This document shows positions 49,855 through 58,372 of a DNA stretch of 64,000 bases, in pieces. Numbering within the stretch: the first letter of the stretch is position 1; each line of letters opens with the position of its first letter. Position numbers and translations under genes: made by a program. Source of the DNA: DASTPP01 sp035762175 (lineage in GTDB: Bacteria; Myxococcota_A; Polyangia; Polyangiales; Polyangiaceae); contig DASTPP010000170.1 in assembly GCA_035762175.1 (NCBI GenBank), positions 1 to 64,000 on the forward strand. The letters run 5' to 3'. A model generated the notes under the pieces. It had not been told where the DNA came from and made no database searches. It worked only from the letters and a program-made list of their open reading frames with translations.

Positions 49855-50667
49855 TCAGGAGAGCAGGTAGCCGCCGTCGACGACCAAGGTCGCGCCCGTG
49901 ATGTAACCGGCCGCGGGGCTCGCGAGGAACAGCGCGGCCAGGGCCACCTCATCGGGCTCACCCATTCGGCCCAGGGGGACGCGCGCGGCGTAGGCGCCGC
50001 TGATCTGCTCCTGAGAGAGCCCATGCAGGCGCGCCATCGTCCGGGCGGCCTCGTCGCTCCCGGGCGTCTTGATGCCGCCAGGCGCGATGGCGTTGGCGCG
50101 GACCCCGAACCGCCCGAACTCCAGCGCGAGCGACTCGGTGAGCATCACGACGCCCGCCTTGGACGCGTTGTACGCCGCCAGCCCGGCCATGGGGCGATGC
50201 GCGTTGACGGAAGCGATGTTCACGATGCTCCCGCCCCGGCCGGCGGCCACCATCCGCGCGGCCGCGGCCCGGGCGAAGAAGAACGTGCCCTTCAGGTTGA
50301 CCCCGAGGACGCGGTCCCAGTGCTCTTCGCCCGCCTCGTGCGTCGGGGCGATCGGGTACACCCCGGCGTTGTTGACCAGGATGCCCACGCCCCCCCAGCG
50401 CGTGGCGGCCTCGTCGAGGGCGCGCGAGGCGTCGGCCGGCAGGCTCACGTCGGCGACGGAGAACGAGGCGACCCCGCCGGCCGCTTCGATCTCGCGGGCC
50501 GTCCGCTCGGCCCCCTGGGGGTCGACGTCCACGATCGTCACGCGGGCGCCCGCCTCGGCGAGGCGGAGCGCGATCGCACGGCCGACCCCGCGCCCTGCCC
50601 CCGTGACCAGCGCGACCTGGTCGGACAGATTGAAGATCTCACCGCTCGAGATTCGACGATTCGGCAT
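49855..50667 (-). CDS. Short-chain dehydrogenase/reductase
   Basis: A 270-residue classical SDR: cofactor motif VALVTGAGRGVGRAIALRLA, ILVNNAGVYP, catalytic Ser in VNIASVNAH, YNASK (Tyr-x3-Lys) and the C-terminal ITGATLVVDGGYLLS. The Asp after beta-2 (VDVDPQGA) predicts NAD(H). It is probably a hydroxysteroid-type dehydrogenase making the ketone that the KstD-like enzyme needs. It lies between two P450 genes in one operon. AGGAG precedes its ATG. Confidence 0.94.
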   Translation of the reverse strand: MPNRRISSGEIFNLSDQVALVTGAGRGVGRAIALRLAEAGARVTIVDVDPQGAERTAREIEAAGGVASFSVADVSLPADASRALDEAATRWGGVGILVNNAGVYPIAPTHEAGEEHWDRVLGVNLKGTFFFARAAAARMVAAGRGGSIVNIASVNAHRPMAGLAAYNASKAGVVMLTESLALEFGRFGVRANAIAPGGIKTPGSDEAARTMARLHGLSQEQISGAYAARVPLGRMGEPDEVALAALFLASPAAGYITGATLVVDGGYLLS

Positions 50668-50730
50668 GTCCGTCTCCTGGCGCCCCGACGGCCGGGGCGA
50701 GGCCGCATCCGACGTGAAAGGGTGGGCGAT

Positions 50731-51963
50731 TCAGGCGAGCATCAAGGGAATGACGGGTATCGTGCGAGGGACGGCCACCAGCATGTGGTGCTTGGCCCAG
50801 TCCTCCTTGGCGTCCCGCCGCCTGGCCCCCGGGTAGCGCGTGAAAAACTCCCTCAGCGCGACGGCCCCCTCGATCTCTGCCATCCGCTCGCCGACGCAGC
50901 GGTGGGGGCCGGCCCCGAACGCCAGGCTGTTCGTCTGCTTCCGCGTGACGTCGAAGACGTCGGGGGCCTCGAACGCCTCCGGGTCGCGGAAGGCCGACTG
51001 GAACAGCAGCAGCGCGATCTGCCCCGGCCGAAGCGTCTTCCCGTGCAGGTCGAGGTCGCGCACGATATACCGCGGGAGGAACTTGGTGAAGCTCCGGTAG
51101 CGGAGGATCTCTTTGAGCGCGTCGGCGAAGCGGCCGGGCTCCCGCCGGAGCGTGGCCAACTGCTGCCGATGCTCCAAGAGCGTCAGAATGCCCATCGTGA
51201 TCAGGCTGCCGTTGGCCTCCGTGCCGGCCAGCAGGAACGAGAACACCAGGGCGATCACCTCGTTCTCGGACAGCCGGTCTCCCTCCCGGTCGGGCGCGCG
51301 CAGGTCGGCCACCATCGAATCGCCGGCGCCCTCGCGCAGGCTCTGGGCGACGATGCGCGCGACGATCGCCCTGAACTCTTTGAGCGCCGCGTCGTTCCGC
51401 GCGATGGTCTCGCCGTCGGTGCTCGGCTCTAGGAAACCGAGCGCCGCGTTGGTGCCCGCGACGAGGAAGCGCTCTTCTTCGGGGGTGGGCTCGACCCCGA
51501 GCAGGCGGCTCATCACCCTGATGCGGATGGGGACCGAATAGTCGGCGAGGAGGTCGATCTCCCCTCGCCCCGAGAACCCGTCGAGCACCTCGCGGACCAC
51601 CCGCTCGGTCACCCGCGCGATGCGGCCGCAACCGCCCGGCAGGAACGGTTCGTGGGCGAAGCGGCGCAGGCGCGCGTGCTTGGCGCCGTGGCAGAGGAGG
51701 AGCGTCTCGTCGAGCGCCCACATGACGTTGGGCGCGGCGCTCGCCCTCTCTCGAAGATGAGCGTCCCCGGACCACGCCTTCTGATCGGGCGTGGCGCGCG
51801 GGTCGTTCCACAGCATTTTGACGTCGGCGTGCCGCGAGATGAGCCACGCGCCCAGCTCATTCGACCAGTAGACGGGCGCTTCTTCCCTGAGCCGCCGGTA
51901 AAAGGGGACCGGGTCGGCCAGAAATTCGGGGCGAAACAGGCTCAACTCGATCGGCTCCGACAT
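50731..51963 (-). CDS. Cytochrome P450 3
   Basis: A 410-residue soluble P450 that is the first gene of the operon. The I-helix FSFLLAGTEANGSLITMGIL has AGTEA in place of AGxET/DT. ExxR lies in LKEILRYRSF, and the haem loop LAFGAGPHRCVGERMAE is canonical. GGAGGAG sits five bases before the ATG at 51963. A promoter with a palindromic operator lies about 75-100 bases upstream. The Ala at the usual I-helix threonine position hints at unusual chemistry or a different proton-relay residue. Confidence 0.93.
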   Translation of the reverse strand: MSEPIELSLFRPEFLADPVPFYRRLREEAPVYWSNELGAWLISRHADVKMLWNDPRATPDQKAWSGDAHLRERASAAPNVMWALDETLLLCHGAKHARLRRFAHEPFLPGGCGRIARVTERVVREVLDGFSGRGEIDLLADYSVPIRIRVMSRLLGVEPTPEEERFLVAGTNAALGFLEPSTDGETIARNDAALKEFRAIVARIVAQSLREGAGDSMVADLRAPDREGDRLSENEVIALVFSFLLAGTEANGSLITMGILTLLEHRQQLATLRREPGRFADALKEILRYRSFTKFLPRYIVRDLDLHGKTLRPGQIALLLFQSAFRDPEAFEAPDVFDVTRKQTNSLAFGAGPHRCVGERMAEIEGAVALREFFTRYPGARRRDAKEDWAKHHMLVAVPRTIPVIPLMLA

Positions 51964-52036
51964 CCGTCTCCTCCCGGTTCGTCGCGGCAGAGGGGCGAGG
52001 CTCGACATCGAGCTAGTGACGCAAAACCAGATTTTC

Positions 52037-52065
52037 TCCATAATACCGAAATTTCTTTCGGTCAA
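52037..52065 (-). promoter_or_regulatory. Promoter of the P450/KstD operon
   Basis: On the minus strand TTGACC (52065-52060) and TATGGA (52042-52037) are separated by 17 bp, in a locally AT-rich stretch unusual for this genome. Transcription would start about 65 bases before the P450 3 start codon. Confidence 0.5.
52045..52062. promoter_or_regulatory. Palindromic operator inside the P450 promoter
   Basis: ACCGAAATTTCTTTCGGT has perfect 7-bp arms around TTTC. It fills the spacer and touches the -35 box, as expected for repression by a TetR- or MarR-like dimer. No such regulator gene is in the window. Confidence 0.55.
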
Positions 52066-52155
52066 CCTATTTCGATAGCCACCAAGGCGCCCGATTGCGA
52101 GGGAATCGCCCGGCAGCCCCGCGCGACGCCGTCGCGGTTCGCGGGGGGCGCCCCC

Positions 52156-52626
52156 TTATCGCGCCCGGTAAAGCCAGACGCCCGCGAGCGCGCCGAGCAG
52201 CAATTCGAGGAAGGACCAAGGCAGCGTCGCCCAATAGATGGCAGCGGAAAACACGCCCAGCGCCGCGGACCAGCCGAAGCCGAAGACGTACGCCAGCAGC
52301 CAGCAGAGGAACGCCGCCCGGACCGTGGCCTCACGGCCCGTTCGCGACGAGGGCCGGAGGATTGCGTAGACCCAAACGGTCACGACGCCGAGCGCCAGGC
52401 TCATCAAGGCGAGCCAGGCGATCGACGCCCCGGCGACGGGGGGCCGGCCGAGCGACCGCATCGCTTCGTCCCACGTTTCTTGAAGAATAAGCCCGTTCAA
52501 GGCGAACTCGCCAATGTTGACGACGACGCCGGCGGCCAGCCCCCCGACCAGCAATCGGCCGGGGTGGACGTCGCCCGAAGAGCGCCCTTCCCCCGCCTCG
52601 ACGAGCCCTGCCCGTGACGCGGTCAC
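52156..52626 (-). CDS. Four-helix membrane protein
   Basis: A 156-residue protein started by GTG overlapping the stop of the desaturase-like gene (GTGA). Four hydrophobic segments are visible: LLVGGLAAGVVVNIGEFALN, ASIAWLALMSLALGVVTVWV, AFLCWLLAYVFGFGWSAALG and TLPWSFLELLLGALAGVWLY. Conserved features resemble small uncharacterised membrane proteins. It may hold substrate or partner enzymes at the membrane. It is downstream of, and coupled to, a flavin enzyme for a lipophilic substrate. Confidence 0.75.
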   Translation of the reverse strand: MTASRAGLVEAGEGRSSGDVHPGRLLVGGLAAGVVVNIGEFALNGLILQETWDEAMRSLGRPPVAGASIAWLALMSLALGVVTVWVYAILRPSSRTGREATVRAAFLCWLLAYVFGFGWSAALGVFSAAIYWATLPWSFLELLLGALAGVWLYRAR

Positions 52627-54200
52627 CGCCCGACCACCGCCTCGAAGCCGATGCCGAGCGACGCGAGCACGGGCTGAACGGCGGCCCTGCCGCCTCCGGT
52701 CACGCCGCCGCCGGGGTGACAGCTCGGGCCGCACATCCAAAGTTGCTCGATCGGCGTCCGGTAGCCCCACCCGGGAAGGTAGCGATTCCCGAGCTGCTGG
52801 TCGAGGAACATTCCGATGTGGTTGTAGTCGCCGTCGATCATCGCCGGGTTGCGGCGCGACAGATCGTAGGGCGTCTCGATCAGGCGGCCGATCAGGTTGT
52901 CGCCCCCCATGTTGGTGGTCTGGCGTTGGAGCGTGGCAAGAATGCCGTCGGCCATCTCCTGCCGGAGGTCGTCCCAGCGGGCGGCCCCGCCGTCCGCGAG
53001 CTCGAAGGGCGCGTAGTGAAAGAGGTGCAGCGTGTGCTGGCCCGCGGGCGCCCGCGTGGGGTCGAGCCGGGTCTGGCACCCCGCGGCCGGCATGTGGACG
53101 TGGGGGCGACCGTACTCGTAATCGTCGAAGCTGCGGAGGAACTTCTCCATCGGCAGCGGCGCGAACTCGACGAAGAGCGCGTCGCTCACCTCGTCGCCGG
53201 CCCTGTACCGAGGCGCCTGGCGGATGGCGCAGCCCTGGCTGAGCGCGCCGTAGGCCGAGCGCTTGAGCCGACCGAGCTGGCCGACGAATGACTCTGGGAG
53301 GGCATCGCCCCCGACCAGGCGCACGAGCTGCTTGGCGTGCAGGTTGGACACCACGGCCTTCGTGGCCGCGATCTGCTCTCCTCCCTTCAGCACGACGCCG
53401 GTCGCCTTCCCCCCCGACACGGGCACCCGCTCGACCGTGCTCCCGGTGCGGATGGCCCCCCCGTGGTACACGATGCGGCGCTCCATGGCCTCGCTGAGCG
53501 CCCCCGAGCCGCCCTGCGGGATGGCCCCGCCGTACTCGTGCGTGAGCGGGATGAACATGAACATGACGATCCCGGTGCCCTTGGTCCGCGGCGAGATGCT
53601 CGCTTCGGCGCAAAACTTCATCAGGGCGACCTTGAGGCGCTCGTCTTCGAACCACTCGTCGCAAATGTCGAGCGCGCTCACCATGAGAGACCGAAGGAGC
53701 GCGCGTTCCTCTTCGCTCTGTTCTAGCATCGAGGCGAAGACGCCGAAGGGCGGGGGCGGGTTGAACATGCCCCGGACCAGCAGGCCGAGCATCTTCTTGG
53801 ACCAGCCGCAGAAGCGGCGGTAGGCCTCCGCGTCCCGCTCCGAGAATTTGGCGATGGACTGGCACGTCCGGTCGACGTCCCGGTCCAGGTTGATGTACGA
53901 ATCGTCGGGGAAGAGGACGGCGAACTGGTTCTCGGACGTGAGGTACTTCAGGCCGAACTTCGACCGGAGCTCGAGCTCGTCGTTGACGAGGAGCGGGTTT
54001 GCTTGAATGAAACCGTGCCAGATAGAGCAAATGTCCGTCTTGAAACCCGGCGCCGCCGTCGGCGGAGAGATCACGCCGCCGCCCGTGTACGGGAGGGCCT
54101 CGAGGACGCACACGTCAACCCCGGCCTTGGCCAGGTAGCACGCGACGGTGAGGCCGTTGTGCCCACCGCCGAGAATGACGACTTCGTGTTGGTGGTTCAA
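52623..54200 (-). CDS. Phytoene-desaturase/retinol-saturase-like flavoprotein
   Basis: A 525-residue FAD enzyme. HEVVILGGGHNGLTVACYLA is the FAD-binding motif with the ALPYTGGG loop. PGWGYRTPIEQLWMCGPSCH and PGGGVTGGGRAAV near the end match the CrtI/PYROXD2-type C-terminal FAD motif. Such enzymes desaturate or saturate isoprenoid lipids. TTG at 54200 with GAGGAGAGGG upstream is the probable start; the frame stays open upstream, but without a domain. It fits a triterpenoid or sterol-tailoring pathway; the substrate is unknown. Confidence 0.9.
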   Translation of the reverse strand: MNHQHEVVILGGGHNGLTVACYLAKAGVDVCVLEALPYTGGGVISPPTAAPGFKTDICSIWHGFIQANPLLVNDELELRSKFGLKYLTSENQFAVLFPDDSYINLDRDVDRTCQSIAKFSERDAEAYRRFCGWSKKMLGLLVRGMFNPPPPFGVFASMLEQSEEERALLRSLMVSALDICDEWFEDERLKVALMKFCAEASISPRTKGTGIVMFMFIPLTHEYGGAIPQGGSGALSEAMERRIVYHGGAIRTGSTVERVPVSGGKATGVVLKGGEQIAATKAVVSNLHAKQLVRLVGGDALPESFVGQLGRLKRSAYGALSQGCAIRQAPRYRAGDEVSDALFVEFAPLPMEKFLRSFDDYEYGRPHVHMPAAGCQTRLDPTRAPAGQHTLHLFHYAPFELADGGAARWDDLRQEMADGILATLQRQTTNMGGDNLIGRLIETPYDLSRRNPAMIDGDYNHIGMFLDQQLGNRYLPGWGYRTPIEQLWMCGPSCHPGGGVTGGGRAAVQPVLASLGIGFEAVVGR

Positions 54201-54421
54201 CGGGTCCCTCTCCTCGGTTCGCCCCCAGCCCGGGGGGGGTATCTCTCTGACGCGCGGCCCTCGATACGCGCGTGGCGGTATACTGGCCCTCATCGCGCTT
54301 CGAAAGCGCGGCGGGTATCAGGTTTTTGTTAGCAAGATTTCGTACCCGGCTGCGTCCGAACCCGCGGATTCAAGCGCGGCCAAGCACGAAGAAAACTGCC
54401 CAGACTCTCGCCGAGCAGGGC
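54201..54421. other. Intergenic region with a small hairpin
   Basis: GCGCTTCGAAAGCGC at about 54296-54310 is a 6-bp-stem hairpin. The surrounding region is moderately AT-rich (CAGGTTTTTGTTAGCAAG) and may hold the promoter of the desaturase-like gene on the minus strand. No gene seen. Confidence 0.4.
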
Positions 54422-55876
54422 TCACGTCCCGCTCGTGCGATTCAGGCCGGGGCTCGGCCGACGAATCTGCACGAGGTCCGTTCTGACGCGGCCGCCGCCG
54501 GCCGAGACGAGCGGGCCCTTGGTCTCGTCGTGCTCGTGCTCATGCCAACAGTAGGGGACGGAGGCGAAGAAGTCGCCGGTCTCGCACTCGGCGTGCACGC
54601 CGCAGCCGCCGCCGCACATGTCGAGGTGGTGGCAAGAGGTACACTTGCCGCTCTTCTTCTTCCGGTCCCGGATGTCCCGGAAGAGCTGAGACTTCATGAT
54701 GTCTTCGAAGCGCTCGGTCAGCAAGTTTCCCAACTTTAGCTGGGTCGGGTAGTAGCAGGGGAAGAAGTCTCCGTTCACGTCGACGCCGGAGATCGTCCGG
54801 CAAGACTGGCAGCCGACGCCCCACTCGAGGGCCGTCCGCTCGACGTCGCTCTGGGGCTCCTCCATGAACGGCGTCCAGTCCCAGATGTCGAAGATGGGCA
54901 GCGTGCCGACGTAGCCCTTCCTTACCGCTTCCACGGCGTGGCGGTACTTGAAGTCGTAAAACCGCCGGTTCTCCTCGGCCGTCAGGCCGACCTCGTTCCA
55001 GTGTTCGGCCGCCGTGCCCGTCTTGATAACCGCACGCATGTAGGGGGCCGCGCCCCAGCTCTCGATGAGCGCCTTCATCTCCTCCATTTCGTCGATGTTC
55101 TGCTTCATGACCACGAAGTTGACGACGACGAACATGCCGTGCTTCTGGGCGTTGTCGATGGCCCGCTTCGCCAGCTCGCCGGCGCGCTTGACCCCGCGGA
55201 TGCGGGCCGCCTTCTCCGGGTTCGCGCTGTCCAGGCTGATGAAGACGTGGCTCATGCCGTTCTGCGCGCAGAACCTGGCGTACTCGTCGTTGAACAGCAG
55301 GCCGTTCGTGGCGAGGGCGTGAAAGTAGCCGTTCTTCCCCGCATGCTCGATGAGCTCGCGCAGATCGCGCCGCACCGTCGGCTCGCCGCCGGAGTAGATG
55401 TAGACCCCGCGCCGCCCCTGCTGCCGCAGCGCCGATTCCAGGTTGTCGACGATGTGAACCCAATCTTTGATCGGCAGGTCGGGCCGCTTGAACAGCTCGA
55501 TGGCGCAGTGCTTGCACTGCTCGTTGCAGCGGTCCGTCACGTAGAGGGTCAGGTGGTAGTTTCCGGGGTGAAATGCCTCCCCGAACTGCGCCCAAGACTT
55601 CTTGTACTGATCTTTGATGTCTTTGAGGTTGACGTACCTCAGCACGTCGATGCCCAGGGAGCGTACCATCGAGACGCACTCGCCCCTGAATTGCTCCGGC
55701 GTGATCTCGAAGAGCGCGGTGATGAGATCGGCTTCGCTGACGCGCGTCTCGTTCCGGGCCCTGCACTGGGCCTCGGCCTCCTTGCGGAGCTTGGGCTTCA
55801 CGATCGGACGGAACACCAGCGGGATCTGCTCCGCGATTTGCTCGAACAATTCGTCGAGCCTCGTCGTCCATTCCAT
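54422..55876 (-). CDS. Radical SAM/SPASM protein with N-terminal PCP_red-like domain
   Basis: A 484-residue enzyme. Residues 1-80 (FEQIAEQIPLVFRPIVKPKL; VSEADLITALF) resemble the small helical domain of protochlorophyllide-reductase subunits (PCP_red). The radical SAM core has CNEQCKHC (the CxxxCxxC cluster) at about 117 and GGEPTVRRDLRELI. A SPASM-type C-terminus has many cysteines (GVGCQSC, FPCYYP, GKCTSCHHLDMCGGGCG) for auxiliary Fe-S clusters. SPASM enzymes modify peptides or make other radical rearrangements. GAGGAG precedes the ATG. A short frameshifted ORF lies just upstream and could be its substrate or partner. Confidence 0.93.
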   Translation of the reverse strand: MEWTTRLDELFEQIAEQIPLVFRPIVKPKLRKEAEAQCRARNETRVSEADLITALFEITPEQFRGECVSMVRSLGIDVLRYVNLKDIKDQYKKSWAQFGEAFHPGNYHLTLYVTDRCNEQCKHCAIELFKRPDLPIKDWVHIVDNLESALRQQGRRGVYIYSGGEPTVRRDLRELIEHAGKNGYFHALATNGLLFNDEYARFCAQNGMSHVFISLDSANPEKAARIRGVKRAGELAKRAIDNAQKHGMFVVVNFVVMKQNIDEMEEMKALIESWGAAPYMRAVIKTGTAAEHWNEVGLTAEENRRFYDFKYRHAVEAVRKGYVGTLPIFDIWDWTPFMEEPQSDVERTALEWGVGCQSCRTISGVDVNGDFFPCYYPTQLKLGNLLTERFEDIMKSQLFRDIRDRKKKSGKCTSCHHLDMCGGGCGVHAECETGDFFASVPYCWHEHEHDETKGPLVSAGGGRVRTDLVQIRRPSPGLNRTSGT

Positions 55877-55938
55877 GGCGTCTGCTCCTCACTCTTGCGC
55901 GCGGGTTCGGTCGAAGCGGTTGGTGCGGCGCGAGATGG

Positions 55939-56200
55939 TCAGGCTCGCATCAAAGCCGTCATGGACCCGCTGTAATCGTTCTCGATCTTGAAGAAGAGCT
56001 CGCCGCGCGCCAGCGTCACGCTGTTCTGCCGGGGCCCTCGTCGACGTCCGGAAGCTCACCGCGGACTTGGTGAAAGGGCCCCTGTAGGCGCTCAGGATCG
56101 GCCAGGTCGTCGCGCGGTTGCAGACCGCCCCGGCGAGCCGGGAAGCCAGGACGGCGTCGGCGTACAGTCGCTCGAGATCGAGGGCGAAGCGAGGGGACAT
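55939..56200 (-). CDS. Small ORF with apparent frameshift, upstream of the radical SAM gene
   Basis: ATG at 56200 with TGGAG upstream opens a believable sequence (SPRFALDLERLYADAVLASR, LAGAVCNRATTWPILSAYRG, FTKSAVSFRTSTR). The +1 frame then carries a natural-looking end, RQNSVTLARGELFFKIENDY, then SGSMTALMRA and a stop at 55939. Joining the two needs one base change near the GGGCCCCGG run at about 56035. Without it the frame reads to 55889 as low-complexity sequence (103 residues). It is about 87 residues if intact. I do not recognise it. It may be a peptide substrate, a partner protein or a gene fragment. Confidence 0.5.
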
Positions 56201-56327
56201 GGATTCTCCATTGCCGCCGGCGCCGTTGAATCTACCGTACCGATTTGGAATAGCAAGCGGACTTTGCGGCCGCCATGCGCCCTTCGCTCGGGCGCGGCTG
56301 AGGCGGCGCCGCCCGCCCCGTCAATCA

Positions 56328-57098
56328 TCAAAACATGCCATTCGCGTGGGGCATGTCGCGCGGGATCCGCTGGATAACGTCCCAGTGCTCCGCGATCGCC
56401 CCCCCCTCGACGCGAAAGAGATCGTACAGGGCGGCGCGGTCGCCGCCGAGCGCCCCCTCGGACTGCGCGAGCACGAAATTGCCCTCGCCCACGACGCGGT
56501 GGGTGCGATCGTAGCGGGGGCCCGCCCCCCGCTCGGCCGGGCCTTCCAGGTGGGCGCGCAGGGCGGCGAGCCCGTCGGCGACGCCGGGGCTGTGCTGCAG
56601 GCACCGGTCGCCCGCGAAGAAGCGGCCCATCTGATCGAGCCGGCGCTCCACGAGCACCGTGCCGACGAACCGGGCGACGAGGGCCTTGTTGGCCGCGGTG
56701 TGGTCCCTGTCTTGCACCGTCGTGGGGCCGTCGACCATGGTGCGCCCGCTGGCGGTCCTGGCGGGCTGGTCCTGCACGGCGCCCCAATGCTCGACCAGCA
56801 GGCCGTCTTCGACGCGGAATAGGTCGACCACCGCGCGCCTCTGGCCCGCGGGGATCCACTCGCTGTGAACGACCACGAGGTCGTCGTCTTCGAGGACGCG
56901 CAGCGAGCGGAACACGTTGTCGGGGGTGGCCTTCAGCTGCTCGAGGAGCGACACGAGGCCTTCGCGGCCCGTGCGCAGGAACGGGTTGTGCTGGACGTAG
57001 CCCTCGGCGACCACGCGCTCGAACACCTCGGGGTCGGCCCGGCCAAAGCCGTCTTCTAGGAGCTCGAGGACGACAGACCTGCTGGAACGACGAATCAA
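56328..57098 (-). CDS. Tandem SnoaL-like domain protein
   Basis: A 256-residue protein with two copies of the SnoaL/NTF2-like cone fold. The first has VAEGYVQHNPFLRTGREGLV and VVDLFRVEDGLLVEHWGAVQ; the second has CLQHSPGVADGLAAL and LYDLFRVEGGAIAEHWDVIQ. The YVQHNP and EHWD motifs are typical of polyketide cyclase/hydrolase-like and aldol-type SnoaL enzymes. TTG at 57098 is favoured because AAGGAGG precedes it. It may catalyse a cyclisation, dehydration or hydroxylation without a metal, on a product of the surrounding oxidases. Confidence 0.88.
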   Translation of the reverse strand: MIRRSSRSVVLELLEDGFGRADPEVFERVVAEGYVQHNPFLRTGREGLVSLLEQLKATPDNVFRSLRVLEDDDLVVVHSEWIPAGQRRAVVDLFRVEDGLLVEHWGAVQDQPARTASGRTMVDGPTTVQDRDHTAANKALVARFVGTVLVERRLDQMGRFFAGDRCLQHSPGVADGLAALRAHLEGPAERGAGPRYDRTHRVVGEGNFVLAQSEGALGGDRAALYDLFRVEGGAIAEHWDVIQRIPRDMPHANGMF

Positions 57099-57196
57099 GG
57101 CTGCCTCCTTCGAAGTGCGATGGGCCGCCGGGCCCGCGAACGCCGGCACGCGAGCAGTTCGGGGCACCCCGGCGACCGGCGCGACGGGGGCCGTCG

Positions 57197-57898
57197 CTAG
57201 GCCTCATGCGTCTGACGCGTCAGCATGTCGCCCACGCGATCGAGGTATCCGCGGGCCCGGCGCACCTGACAGAGTAGCTTCTCGACGTCCGGGGGGGGGA
57301 GCGCGTTCAGCGTCGAGGGCGCGAACACGCTGCTGAACTCTGGCGCCTCGAGCACCCGCAGCACGGCGCCGATGTACCGCACCGGGGGCGGCAGCATGGG
57401 GCGCCCCCCGGCGTGCGGGCCCTTCATCGAGTTCGCCCTCTCCGCGAGCTGTCGGCCCGACCATTGCTGCTCGACCGCCTGCTCGGCCAGCCGCCGCTTC
57501 TGCTCGACGTCGGCGACCGGGAGGAGCGCTTCGTGCTGCGTCTTGGATAGCCTCTCGGCCAACGCCGGGGGCAGCTCGCGGTACTGCACCGAGATGCGCA
57601 CGGCCTGCTTGAGCGCGTGCGCGCTGATCGGCAGCTCGTCCTTGCGCGCCAGCAGCCGCGAGAGGGCCGCCGGCTTGTGCGGCCGCTGGGAGCGCGCCTC
57701 GCGAACGTCGCCGCCGTAGAATTTCTCGATGATGTAATCCCCCAGGGAGACCACGGTGGAGAGCAGGCCCTGCGTCCAGAGGTTTCGAATGTGGTCGAGT
57801 GCCTCGTTCACTAGCATGTCATCAGAGCCGAGTACGTCCGCGGTGACCGGAATCGCGTGGCAAACATTACGCCCTTGCTTCATGCCGGGTTGAGCCAT
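57197..57898 (-). CDS. DUF1016_N-like protein, probable DNA-binding/regulatory
   Basis: A 233-residue helical protein. STVVSLGDYIIEKFYGGDVR, ELPPALAERLSKTQHEALLP and AEQAVEQQWSGRQLAERA match the N-terminal helix-turn-helix-like domain of DUF1016/ParB-spacer-type proteins in myxobacteria. No nuclease motif (PD-ExK) is seen. It is preceded by an excellent ribosome site (AAGGAGC, 7 bases). It is the only obvious regulator candidate in the minus-strand cluster; its role is inference. Confidence 0.65.
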   Translation of the reverse strand: MAQPGMKQGRNVCHAIPVTADVLGSDDMLVNEALDHIRNLWTQGLLSTVVSLGDYIIEKFYGGDVREARSQRPHKPAALSRLLARKDELPISAHALKQAVRISVQYRELPPALAERLSKTQHEALLPVADVEQKRRLAEQAVEQQWSGRQLAERANSMKGPHAGGRPMLPPPVRYIGAVLRVLEAPEFSSVFAPSTLNALPPPDVEKLLCQVRRARGYLDRVGDMLTRQTHEA

Positions 57899-58372
57899 AC
57901 TTTAGCTCCTTCAGCTTTTGATTGGCAGAAATCTAACATGACACTCGAAGCCGCGCACCGGACAAATCGCCCGCGGGGCCGCTTTTGCCCGCGCCCGCGC
58001 CGGCGAAGGCGGGCTCAAAGATTGTTATCATTGTCGGTCTCCGAGCGAGCAAACGCCGAGGGCGCGGCCGGGGCGGCGACCCCGTCGATCGACGCCGGCC
58101 CCGGCGGGCCCGACTGCGCGGAATGGCGTGAATGAGCCTCCGAATGTGGTTCGGGTTCGAGAGCGTACCGCTGGTCTCTTGCCAGTTGTGTCGTATTGGG
58201 CCCTAAAAAACCGTAAGAATTTGAACGTCTTCGGAGCGGGCTGGCACGGCGATTGATAGGCCGCGGGCGCGGCCTGTCTTATCGGACGGGCCCCGGTGCG
58301 ACATCGAACCGCCCCCTCGATTCGTGTACCTCAGCCATATTGACCGACCCTGCCGAGGGCCCTGCGGCCTGA
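57899..58372. other. Intergenic region, AT-richer, no gene seen
   Basis: About 470 bp. It has AT-richer patches near 57905-57945 (CAGCTTTTGATTGGCAGAAA) and 58200-58225 (CCTAAAAAACCGTAAGAA). These probably hold the promoter of the DUF1016-like gene and the end of the upstream operon. Open frames here lack family motifs. Confidence 0.5.

Noticed and set aside
57857..58135. Plus-strand ORF in the intergenic region near 58 kb
   Set aside because: Composition is Arg/Ala-rich at the end, there is no ribosome site, and it overlaps the 5' end of the minus-strand regulator gene.
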